Positions 1 through 10,720 of a DNA stretch of 64,000 bases are shown piece after piece (position 1 is the stretch's first letter; every line of letters begins with the position of its first letter). The DNA comes from Lactarius indigo. Lineage: Eukaryota > Basidiomycota > Agaricomycetes > Russulales > Russulaceae. Location of the stretch: contig JAFKAC010000167.1 of the NCBI GenBank assembly GCA_025766275.1, forward strand, positions 30,391 through 94,390, written 5' to 3'. Both the position numbers and the translations under genes were made by a program. The notes under the pieces were generated by a model. The model did no database searches, was not told the origin of the DNA, and saw only the letters and a program-made list of their open reading frames with translations.

Positions 1-422
1 GTATCTCCGACTAGCCATTGATCAAAGTTCCGGTCTAGGCAGGCATCGGCGGTGTAGTCTGTAAGTGCGAATTCCAAGGCGATTGCAGTACTGCAAGGTG
101 CGTTCCATGTAATGCATCAGCAGAGTTAGGTGCCTAGCAAGGCGATACGGTGCGATATACTAGTGGGCTAGTAGCCTGAAAAAGTTCAAATGGTAGCAAC
201 ACAATGTCGCGCGTAGTTTGGAAGCCATGAAAGTCTGTCCAGTTCCGTCATGAGCTGACGACGCGAGCCACTCAAATTCGTGTGTGGTTTGATTTATTGC
301 CTCTGCGGCTATGGGGCCAAGTTGCTGATCTACAGTCTTTCTACTCGGCCAGTTCTCTGTCCCATTCTTTACAAATCGAGTCAAACAACCTCACAACTCT
401 TCAAGTTCCTCGCCAAAACTTA
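1..422. other. Intergenic, no gene recognised
   Basis: Short open frames exist on both strands here, but none has a recognisable motif or sensible exon borders. This is the 3' flank of the DAHP synthase gene, which ends at 423. Confidence 0.5.
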
Positions 423-2811
423 TCACGTGGCGGCAGCGGACGCGGATACGATATTGCCTCCTAACTCAGAGTAGAGCACGTCTGCGTTACTCTTGCGGTG
501 ACTATCGCCGAGCCGCTGATTCTTGAAGTAGTTTGAGACGAGGAACGCGACATCTAACAGTAAAGAAAAGGAAAGATAGGTGTTTATCATAGCTGCGATG
601 GAAACGAGAGCAGACCGACCTAGAGACTGCTCGAAATTCAAGCGGGGATCGCAGAAGCTCTGAAGTTTTGACCATGAGAAGAGCCCAGAGTATTAGGCGC
701 GCAAGAACCGACCTGATAACGAAGCCCGAGCTGCTCCTCGCTGAGCTCCATGCTCCCGCCGAGACACTCGGTGACGCTGTAGCCCTCCTCGTTGAGCTCG
801 CCTGTAAACTCGAGGCTGACGCCGCCGAGACGCGATCCGCACTCGCTGTGAATGCGCAGGCACGAGGTGAGCTCGCTGATGATCGTGCCAAAGTGGCGTG
901 TCTTCAGGCCTGTCGATGAGGTGAGCGTGCTGCCAGGGTGGAATCGCATTCGAGTGCAGCCGTTAGCGTGTCTGGAACATAGGTGACGAAGCGCTTCGCA
1001 TGCTTACTTTCCATGCATCGGGTCGCAAACCCAGATGACAGGATGCCCGGATGCTTGGACGGCCTTGATGTGGGTTGCTAAATGCATGGCGATCTTCAAA
1101 ACCGTATGGTGAGGATCAGCCAGAATCGATTAAATTCTAGTAGAAAGGACCTTGTTGACTCCGTAGCGAGTGATCAACGTCACCCTTCCGCTATCATGCT
1201 CGGGATTCACAACTGAGGGCTCAGTTAATCTCAAGAATAAGTTGCCCAAAACGTGACACTGACTGTCGAGAAGTCTGACAAGCTCGTCTATAGCCATCGA
1301 AGGCCCGACCTTAATCCCGATTGGATTGCGTATTCCGCGGAAGTACTCGATGTGAGCGCCGTCCAGCTGCCTTGTCCGATCGCCCACCCAAAGGAAATGC
1401 GCGGAGGTATTGTAGTACTTCTTGGGTGCGGGGGTTCCGACTTGGAGCTCGCGGGAAATGGTGGAATCCGGGATGGGGTATATGCGAGTCATAGCTTCTT
1501 CGTAGTCGAGTAGGAGTCCTTCATGGCTGATGGGCGCACCATAGTTTAAGGACCTTCTGATATTCATAAGCGAAACGGAGATACCTTGTATAGAGGTCGG
1601 CTTCTCCCAAGACCCCGCGACCCCCGCCACGTTCGTAGCTCTGCGTTTCCCGTCCAGCGGCCAAACCAATCGTCCGAGTAAAATCGAGAGCATCCGAAAG
1701 TCCTTGTGAGATTGCTTCGTATTCACCCCTGCCAAACCCGACGGAGGTCAACCACGCAGAACGAATGTGAGCTCGCTTCTCAACCTACCTCAGGGACGGT
1801 GACCGTACGTGCAACAGAGACCAGTCTCGTGGATGATGCAACGAGGCGAAACCGGAGGTAAGAAGGCCTCGGATGTGGTTCAAAGTGGCTGTAGAGTGGA
1901 AGTATGCGCTACGTGGGTTCAGACGCCATCCAATAACAACGCGATGAAGGAAGGTGCACCTCAGCAGCCTCTCAGGGTCCGGAGTTCGCTCGTCGGGGTT
2001 GAAGCTTATAAAATGTTAGGCACGGGCATGAGTATGGGGCATGACTTTCATTACCCGTTCACATTGTCTCCCCTGTTGGTTGTCAGTTAGCATATATTGG
2101 GCGAAAAGTCGGGAAGTGCCTGACCGAAAGATCATGACATCACGATCCCCAATCTTTTCAGTTGCGCTGCTCCTCGGCTTAGCATATTGACCAGCAATCC
2201 GGCCAATGCGGACCTGTCCCCGCCATCAGCCGAAACGAACCGCGGAGAGGTTGTAGCACATACGACAGGAAGACGAGCTCCCCAGGTCAAGATGAGAGAG
2301 AACGACAATATAAGTCCAACCTTCGCGGAAATATTTTCCTGAAGCAGAAGCAGAGATAAATGCGCGCTTGCTAAGTTGGTCCTGGAAGCCGAACCTGAGT
2401 GCAGGCTGCGAAGCTTTCGGCACAATCCCCAGCATGCAATAGAAACGCTTCATTTTTTTGTACGAGACTCAGTTGGTGCCGAAGTCGCTCGATCTTAACA
2501 GAACAGATTCGTTGCAACCTCGACACGACGATGGTGCCAAGCATAACTCACCTCAGATGGGGTGACAAGCGGCGGCAAGGCCTTAACTTTGTTCAAGACC
2601 CTATGGAATTACGCGAATGAGGACTGAGATGGTATGCCAATAGCGTGTCCTTCGTACTTAGCCAGATGAGCCTCATCTGGATATTTGACGGACTGAAAAA
2701 AAGAAAAGAAAAAGAATGAGCTCAGGCTATGGGAGGGTGATTTACGATCAAGCGCACCTGAGCAGCTTCTTTGCTCCTCCACGATGTCGGAACCCAATCT
2801 CCAGCTTCCAT
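423..2811 (-). CDS. Class II DAHP synthase (3-deoxy-D-arabino-heptulosonate 7-phosphate synthase)
   Basis: Catalyses the first shikimate-pathway step, joining phosphoenolpyruvate and erythrose 4-phosphate. I read 16 exons (2811-2758, 2692-2658, 2600-2552, 2493-2395, 2338-2264, 2213-2125, 2072-2055, 2004-1960, 1908-1789, 1728-1585, 1526-1264, 1212-1151, 1093-1008, 929-713, 659-620, 553-423). They sum to 1527 nt, 508 residues, with every phase matching. Class II landmarks appear in order: [130 protein letters not shown] and AFLVSNYF. The four metal ligands known from the Mycobacterium enzyme (Cys in GDCAE, His in DPMHGN, Glu in the SLEFTGE stretch, Asp in CDPRLN) are all kept. The start at 2811 gives the usual short N terminus. 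The usual GGVHLE reads GGVSLE. Exon 7 is only 18 nt. Confidence 0.93.
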
Positions 2812-4522
2812 TCTAACTGTTCTGCAGCTATATGCGTCGGTGGGACAAGACACTGGACAGAAAAGGTGACAGCAAAGACAGAAAGGCTCAGGCCGCTCAT
2901 GCCCCCAAGGCGTCGAACACAGGCAAACACGGTCCAAACATCGGAACGTTACCTCGTCCACACTTGGGAAGAGGGTATCCCGAATCGGAAACGCTACTTC
3001 TTAGGAATTCGAAGCACCCTACTTTGTCAGTACAAACAGATGATCTCCGAGGCTCTGGGACTACGGTCATCGTGAGAACACCGAACTCCTGACACGCACA
3101 ATGGTACGCGAACGCAGGGCGACCAAGGTAACTTGCTGGATATGTATGGTGCGATTGCACTGTAGTTATTGGCTGTGATTACAGTGTACGGCGTTGCCAA
3201 GAGCGTTGCGCAACCCGCTGCAGCCTCGCTCCGGCCGGAGCGATCCGACAATTTGTCATTTGTATTTGATTTGTCTCCCAACTTGGTTCTTATTTTCTCA
3301 GGACACCTCGACTCGGACACCTCATCGGAGGCGCTTTGGTGGGAACCCGTCCATACCATCATAGCGCGGCATGCAGGGTTTGTAATATGTATTAGCTACT
3401 TTTATTGCCATCTCGCCTTGCTAATCGGTTTTCTCATGCGTAATGCGTGACAGATTGTAGGGGACCTGACACTCCTCGCTTCAAGTGGCAGTGGCTAAGG
3501 CGATATCCCAAATGAGCGACCAAGCACTGACAATAACTCTGGGAGGGGCATTCCTGGAACTGAAGTCTCTCGTCTCAGCGCGGTAAATCTGATCTACTGT
3601 GATCTGCGCAGGTTCGGAAGCTCCGCGTCATAAACCGACTACCTTTCCACGGTGCCACATCGACTCGCAGAAACAAGCACCCGTTGGGTCTATTCCGTTG
3701 CTGCCGCTAATACGATCAGTTTTGGGCCATTTCTTCCACTGTAACGCGTGGAACAATGCCCCCATCATTTTACCGCGCCCCTTGAGGCAGTAATGGATCC
3801 CTACCAATCCCTGGAGTCCTGTCAGCGCTTGGCTGTGTCCTTGAGTTGTCAATCGGCGGGCCAGTGCTGGTGCTATCCTCGTGTTATCGCAAAGACATTT
3901 GCCGGCTCATCTCTACTCGCGCCATCGGAGATTGTGTGGATTTCATAACTTCCCATCTAGGTAGTAGGGTTAAATTTATAAGTACCTTGGTGCTGAGACT
4001 CCTTTCTGTTTGGCCTCATTGTTCGAATTTGTCTGGTTCGTATTCTCCGACTTGGGCAAATCTAAGCTCCCAGGATCCATTTAAAATTACTCAGACCAGG
4101 GAACGACTTCCGCGTGCTTACTGCCCGTTATACAGCGTGACACGCCGTCACCGCATTGTGGAACGAATACCGAAACGATTGTCCTTCACGAACTGCTTGT
4201 CACCTGTGCATCTAGACCGACTAGATCATTAGACCGTTCCGCAGCGTCGTCTTTCCCGCCACCCGAAGCGCCGAAATCTCGCGTTTATATATGAATGAAC
4301 GTTCCGAATACGGCCTCTGGGCCCCATATGAGGGCGTATTTGGTTGCAGCCTTCTTTGTTGTCCTATGTCTATTTAGCGCTTCCTTGTGGGCATTGGGCT
4401 AAGACTCCCTGTTTGGCTCTTTTCTGGCGAACAGTATAAAAGTGTCCTCGGTGTCGCGCCGGCCTGGGCTATCTTCACTTTTCTCACTTGCATATTTAAT
4501 CGTATTTTCTGTCTGGGCCTCC
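2812..4522. other. Intergenic region, no gene recognised
   Basis: This covers the upstream side of the DAHP synthase gene and of unknown gene A. The open frames (for example 2897-3160 minus and 3169-3450 plus) have no family motif. The stretch from about 4150 resembles sequence at about 10310 (a shared 'cgaactg..tgt.a.ctgt.cat' block), so the upstream flank of gene A seems to belong to the duplicated unit. Confidence 0.4.
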
Positions 4523-6048
4523 ATGCCGCTCTCCTTCCAGCCAACAGAACCAGAACACCCGACCGTACAAAACAATTTCTCCCTCTACGTGCTCTCCGAG
4601 CAAGGGGAACTCAAACCCCGAAGGGAGCCGCGGGTGGTCAACAACTCGAATGGGAGCACCGCTGCTTTTATCGACTTTGAGGCGGTACCTGGAGAGGTTG
4701 TTCCACGCTGCGCCATCGCACACTCTTGGCGAGATGCTAACAATGCAACAGGAATTTCGGCTCTTCGTGCGCCACGATAGTCCCATTGACGCCAGCGCAG
4801 ATATCTCTTTCGAGGGAAGATCTTTGGGGAAGTGGTCCATCGCGCGCGAGTCCAATATATGGCATAACATAGCCAGCGATTCTCTCTTCAAATTTCAGGA
4901 TTCATACGGTACGAATCTCTCGCATTCCTGTGGTCCTCATTGGGACAATCCACAGATCGTCGGACCGAAGACTTTGAGCCAAGCAAGTTCGAGATAAGGT
5001 TTCAATACCTATCCAGAATCACTGAAGGGCGGGAGCGGGGTGTCTTGGTTCCCACCGTCGTGCGTGAGCCGCTTCGGGAGGATGGCCCAGGTTGGGTGCA
5101 GTCAGTATTCATTTTCTTGCTCTTTATTTGCGTGACATTGATTGCCTGTAGACCAAGCGACGAATTGATGCAAAGCCAGTTCGAAACGGTGGAAGACGAT
5201 CCATTTTTGACCTTCTTCATCTCATTTCACCCACCTCCTACGACGTATTCCCCGCCCAGGACAGGTTCCCCGCTATGGACGAGCTCCCAGCCCACAACGC
5301 CCACCTCCTTACTCACGACGAGCTCCTTACCCACGACGAGTACCGTATCCACGACGAGCACATCCGCGACGAGCACGTCCGTAACAAGCACTTTATTCAC
5401 GACGAGCACCCTGTCTACTATACCCACAACGCCCACGCCAAGCTCCCTGTTATTGACGTCGTCTCCTCCAACTTCGCCCTCCATATCCGTTCTCAGACAG
5501 CCTGTTGAAGATCCAGAGCCGGCTCCAGGCTCGGGTGCGCCAGTTATTTCCGTTGCCACGCATCGTCCTGAGACGTTCTCCGATCGCCCGCAGCACCAAC
5601 GTTGCCTCCAGAGTATGGCCCCGCCACCAGTCTAACTTGTCCAGCCCCGATCTCCCAGGTCTGTAGTCCTTGAATTCCTCTCCGTTTCCGACCCCGCATA
5701 CAATTTCGCTGACCTCCTCCCGCTTGCCGCGAATGTACGACGATCTCACTCACGAAGATGTCAGACGACGAGCTCCAAGAAGCGCTCTCGGAGTATGGGA
5801 AGTCCAGCCTGCTCCTCCCTCCTCGACTCGCCCCTGGGCTCCGCGGGAAACTCTCGATAGAGGACTTTTGCCGTATGTACGAGCTGCCGGAGGATATCCC
5901 GCCCCTGCTAGCTCAGATGGGAGTCAAGGATGCGCACGGCCTCAGCAGCAAGCGCCTGAGCGATCTGCGGGACAAGGGAATGGCTCCCAGGTCCATCAAG
6001 ATGCTGCAGCTGGCCGTCATCCGATTCTCCTCCGAGTCGGCATCGTGA
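4523..6048 (+). CDS. Unknown protein with Ser/Thr-rich linker and SAM-like C terminus (paralog A)
   Basis: I do not recognise the family. Six exons are inferred by comparison with the paralog at 10721: 4523-4684, 4752-4908, 4956-5100, 5152-5528, 5594-5658 and 5758-6048. The N-terminal part carries EQGELKPR, EFRLFVR, SADIS, SLGKW, WHNI and DSLFKFQDSY. Next come EIRFQYLS and QSQFETVEDDPFLTF, then a long Ser/Thr/Pro-rich linker, far longer than in paralog B. The C-terminal 96 residues begin MSDDELQEALSEY, are helical in character and look like a SAM-type helical bundle (inference). The intron at 5529 appears to use a GC donor where B has GT. The last exon could also be read as a separate small gene starting at its own ATG, but conserved splice phases argue for one gene. 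No signal peptide is seen. Confidence 0.62.
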
Positions 6049-7202
6049 GTGGGCAAAGGGCCTAGGATCGGCGACCGCACGATTGCCTTGGTCGGCACAC
6101 GAGCGTGCTGTGATCATCAGCATGGACCTTTTGATGCCATCATGAATTATGATAAATCTGTATGTGTACCTTGATTATGTTGTATTTGGTTTGTACCCTT
6201 ATTCTTGGTGAATGCGAACACCCGTAAAGAACGAACAGGGTGATGTGAGCGAGTAGTCGGTGGATGATAGACCCGATCACATTGGGGATGGAAGTTGCAC
6301 ACATGACAGCTCAGAGACCTCTAGTACGACCGCTTTCGTGTCGTGCTTGGCGTACGTATCCGAACACGCCTAAAGTCAGTACCTGACCAACATGCTCTGC
6401 CCATAGTAGCAGAGAACCACGCTTTCTTTTCAGATCCTCGATTGACGGAACTAGCCGTATATTACACCATGCAACTGTCCGAAACCGACCCCTCCCCAAT
6501 CCTGATTGATACAGCCACCTTTAAGTCCTCCGATCTCCAATGTCCGAAAAACCTCGTGATTTGCGCAGTACGCAGCCTGCAAGCGGTGTCGCAAATTTTC
6601 TTCCCTCAGAAGCCAGCGCCACTTCTTTTTTTTTGGGGACCCAGCTACTAGTACATGTATTGCGCCAACACACTCCTAGTCATCGTGGACATGGTCATGG
6701 TCGATGTCCTGCATCGAAGGAGGTGATCCCAAGTAGCTCTTCTAAGGGCTGAGAATCATCTAAAAACAACATTGATGAAATGAATCTCGGTTATGTCGCG
6801 TGCCCAGGGGGGTTGACTCGTGTGAGTGCTAACTTGGCCCGAAGGCTGCAGCTCCAAGGTAGTCTGGGTCACGGTTGTGCACTGAACCGGAAATGACAAA
6901 GTAGTTGGCGTGTTTCCCCTCTGATGTGCCATGACGAGGGATCCAGATATCCAACACGGGAAAGGTCAAAAGTCGAAGCAGGCACAGTCGTTTCCACTTT
7001 GCCTAACTTAATGGAGTTGCGAACATATGCACGCTTGACACGCCTCTAGGCCCTCTGGTCGGTCATCGCATCGCGGAACATTCGTCGTCCGGGAGTTCCC
7101 GCGTCCGAGTCTGATTATAGACAAGTCCCTCTTCAGTTACTTTGGCGTAGGCGTCGACTTGTGTGTGCTCTGACGGGCGAGCCGCGAGCGTCCATCCATC
7201 AG
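6049..7202. other. Intergenic, no gene recognised
   Basis: 3' flank of unknown gene A. Open frames at 6343-6651 and 6540-6752 lack motifs and plausible exon partners. Confidence 0.4.
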
Positions 7203-7560
7203 CAAATTAAAATTAAAATTTTAGGTGCTTACCAAACTTAAAAGGGTTTATGTAGGTTATAACCACACTTAAGCTCATATTATTATTATAACAAAATAAC
7301 AATCACTTGTAATTGAGCCACAATCACCAATGGATTTTATATCAGTGATATCAGTGCTTATGATCCTGTGGGCCACAGGCAGTCCATTTGTAAGCGCTTA
7401 TAATTTCTTTGAAAGTCTCATGGCTAAGTTGTAAGTGCGTACAATTTTCGGACGGTTCTTGTGGCTGAAGGATATGTGCATATAATTTCTGGCTAACTCT
7501 CATGGCCAAGTTATAGTTGCACACAATTTTCGATGGCTCGTTTTAGCTGCCATATGAGTC
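7203..7560. repeat. AT-rich block with a four-copy ~42-bp minisatellite
   Basis: Base composition switches abruptly to AT-rich at about 7203. Four imperfect tandem units follow at 7387-7428, 7429-7470, 7471-7510 and 7511-7551 (42, 42, 40 and 41 bp). Each has a GTAAGTGC/ATATGTGC-like start, a central 'cAATTTtc' core and a GGCTAAG/GGCCAAG-type end. Related 'ttataagtgcatacaa' text recurs near 9640, so the block may be one end of a larger mobile element. Confidence 0.55.
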
Positions 7561-9050
7561 TCGCGTTCTCGGTTCTCAAGGTGTCCCACCCCACATGGCG
7601 TCCCACCCCGCCATCGATCTTAACACTCCCCTTCCCTCACACACGCATACACACACACTTCCTCTTCGCTCCTTAGTTCTCTCCTTCGTCATATCGTATC
7701 AAATGACAACAGCCACCCGTATTCGCCTCGCAAACGGCCCCTTGGCCACTCATAGACATGCCGCGCGTCCCCACGCCCCGTGCCGTTTTTGTCCCTCGAC
7801 ACCCTGCCTCCGTCGCATCGCCCATATCACCTACCCTTTGAGGATGTCAAGCTCGCTCCACTACCTTGACCACGCCGCCCCTTTGTCTCTGGCAAGGGTG
7901 CAGCTCTTCCTATTATACATTTTACTGACCTATTGTTACTAGTACACATGCGCGTTGTCGATGCCATCGGCCTCGGTCTCGCTATCTCTTTGTTCAACGC
8001 TGGTTCCTCGCCACCTGTCTCGCCACGGTGGTAATGACCACCGACCACCTGCTTTCGTTGTGCAATCACGACGGCAAACCCCCTCGGGCGCTCGTAGATT
8101 AGCCACGCGTCCCCGCATCTTAACCGTCGTTGTTCGGCGCGCCAGCGCAAGGTGAGTCAGGTGACCACGACCGTGACGGGGTGACGTTGACCTATGACAC
8201 GACTAGCACGACGGCAACGAAGCAACAACAACCGCGACGAGTCGACGACAGGGCGATCTGGCACGACGACGACAACCACTGGCACTGCAACAACCACGAC
8301 ATACCCACCCTTCACCCCAGGCCCCCTTCTGTACTCGCCGCCCCTTGCCCCCATTCATGGGCCGCGTGTCTGAGTCCCCACATCTCGTCCCTGCACTTCA
8401 TGCTGCAGGCTCCGTCCATCGCCACATCCTCATCGCATCGCCCGTGGATTCATCCTCATCACCCATCTTGTTCTGTCCAGTCGTCTTCTCTTGTCTCTCA
8501 CACTCTTCCAGCACTGCATCTGCGCCTCATTCTTTTTGGTCTCGGCATCAAGCTCAGCATTCTCTCGACGCTAAGTTTTTTTTTTTTTGGAGTTCACGAT
8601 ATTTTCTCCTGACTTAATCGCCGTGCGTAGTGATTGGCCTAACTTGGGACCCTTGCCCAACAGAGCCATGTCACAATGGCGATGACGTGATGACGCGTTA
8701 ACCACGACCGTGACGGCGGGGCTACGTTAATTCATGACGCCACCACAACAACAACGGTGCTAACAACGATGCTATGTTACAACGACTGCGCTGGTATAAG
8801 AATCACGACGACAACTGCGACAATGACACGTGGCAACTACGATAACGACATTACCGGCTGCGATTGCAATGATGATTGTGACGGGGCAGTATCACGCGAC
8901 AATGGTGATATAGGGCGACCACGGCGACGGCGATGAGGTGACTACAATAGGTGACTGCGATAGTGTGACCACGAGGCGGTGGTGCAACGACCATGACGAC
9001 TGCAGCGACGGCGATGAGGAGCTACAATGACTCTGGAGCGACGGCGACGA
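7561..9050. repeat. Low-complexity pyrimidine-rich and ACGAC-rich repeat DNA
   Basis: The first half is C/T-rich on the plus strand, with CACACA and CCCACC runs. It is followed by degenerate ACGAC/CAACAA/GTGACG repeats, a T12 run near 8579-8590 and a second similar stretch. The string accacgaccgtgacgg occurs at 8164 and again at 8701, which suggests a diverged internal duplication about 540 bp apart. The open frames here translate to low-complexity peptides, and I do not believe they are genes. Confidence 0.5.
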
Positions 9051-9131
9051 TGGTTATGTGTACTACTAGTAGGAAATAAATCCTCCTGGCCTCTGACTTC
9101 CATACCTCTGCGGGCTAAGGGTAACCTGCCA

Positions 9132-9240
9132 AACCCGCGCGAACCCGTCATACCCATCTGGACCCGTACCCGTAGTCGCGGGTGCGGGTACGGGTTTCGG
9201 TGGGTACGGGCACGGGTAGCCCTTGAGTGACCTGGGGGTG
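9132..9240. repeat. ACCCGTA/CGGGTAC inverted-repeat cluster
   Basis: ACCCGTACCCGTAG is followed within a few bases by CGGGTGCGGGTACGGGT and then GGGTACGGGCACGGGTAG. One arm is the near reverse complement of the other, so the region can form a stable hairpin. Confidence 0.6.
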
Positions 9241-9390
9241 ACCCGTGGTGATTCCCTAACCTGATTCTCGCTCTATCTCGTCCTCGTTCTGCGACATTGG
9301 TCGCTTCCCTCCTCTGCTCCTCTGCTCTCTGACTCCGGCGGAATCCCCCCCTGCTATTTAAGTATAAACCTATTGGGTTCATGTTGATGA

Positions 9391-9500
9391 CCTTGTGGTG
9401 TAGCGGTAATATTTGTTGCGATCTCAACTCATTATGTCAACACCTGTCGACTGCATGCCAGTGTTCAAATCCGCTTATGCCCGTTTATTATGTGCCTTGG
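9391..9500 (+). mobile_element. tRNA-derived SINE-like element (or decayed tRNA gene)
   Basis: A good RNA polymerase III A box (TGGTGTAGCGG, 9396-9406) is followed 55 bp later by a B-box-like TGTTCAAATCC (9462-9472). No cloverleaf with matching acceptor and T stems can be drawn, so it is unlikely to be a working tRNA. The location in a repeat-rich block suits a tRNA-related SINE head. Ends and target-site duplications were not identified. Confidence 0.4.
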
Positions 9501-10720
9501 TCTCAACTCTTAGTAGCTTGGTATTATGAAATCTGAGAAGGATGTTCGATGATAAGGAATTAAATAATAAATCACGAAAATATCAAAGTACAATAGCATT
9601 GTAATTTTTCCAACTAGTATCCTCTGAATTAAAATCAATTATAAGTGCATACAACCCATATGAAGAGTGTTAGGCAATACAATCCACAAAAGCGATTACC
9701 ATTCACAGGCATGATTGTGACTGATCACCAATAGATTTCCAATTTGGGGAGCTATCGTATGCACTTTCGCTGATTTATAATCCAGGTTCTGCTCACACCA
9801 CTTACGGTGATTATAAGTGATTATAATCACCCAATATTTTTCCTTGTTTTTGCTGATGTCATAGTCCGGTCTACTGCCGCGAGATGGCCGGTATGGTGTC
9901 ATTTCTTCCGGGTATCGCGTAGAACGAAGCCACACGCCACTATCCATCTCAGCTGGTGAGTACTGGTGAGTCATCATGGTGACGGCTGCAAGAGTGGCTG
10001 TGTCCTAGGTGTCATTACCATCTTGAGAGTTGTTCCCGCTGGTGCTGATGTGTCGGGATTTGTTCGCGTATTAGGAACGTAGGTGGGTCTATTAGTATCC
10101 TTTCTCTTTCCAGTCATGTGCAACACGCTTGGGTGCGCCAGGGGTCCCCTCAATACTATTACTTCGTTGGTTTAGTCGGGCCCAGCTCTGTGATCTCTCC
10201 TTGGATCTCTCGCTCCGGAGACAATTACGCCCCCATGTATCCGCTTCAAGTTTCATATCGCCCAAATCAAGAAACACCGCCCCCCCTCCCTATTGCATCG
10301 CGTTCCGTCGTCACAAGAGCGATTTCGAATAACGGGGCAACACCGTGACTTTGCATTCGCGAACTGTCTGTTATCTGTACATTGGACAGAAGAGAATGGA
10401 AGCGTCTTGCCAGTGCGTCATTGCTGTTCTGGCCCTCCAAGTCACCTGCGATTCCGAGTCGTTGCTCTAACTGAATTTCCGAGATGAATCACCATTCAGG
10501 GTGCGCCCACATCTGCGCCTTCACATGACAGCTTATGTGACTGTGGCGCTCCTCGTGATTCTATGCTGTTCTCTGTGGGGATGAATCCATTCATAGTTTC
10601 GCCCTGTTCGGGCCCTCACCTGATTACAGGTATAAAGGAATGCATTGTGTCACACCGACTAAGGCGATCACCATTGACCTCTCTTATATTTAATCCTTTT
10701 TTTTTTCACTTAGGATCTCC
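9501..10720. other. Intergenic, AT-rich then unique sequence
   Basis: 9500-9850 is AT-rich, with ATAAGTG/TTATAATC repeats. From about 10290 the sequence resembles the upstream flank of gene A and forms the probable promoter of paralog B. No further gene was recognised. Confidence 0.4.

Noticed and set aside
502..949. Plus-strand and other-frame open frames over the DAHP synthase exons
   Set aside because: They are shadows of the minus-strand exons, which carry family motifs and correct splice phases.
8130..9427. Long open frames in the 8.1-9.4 kb block
   Set aside because: Translations are low-complexity Arg/His/Ser-rich and follow from simple repeats.
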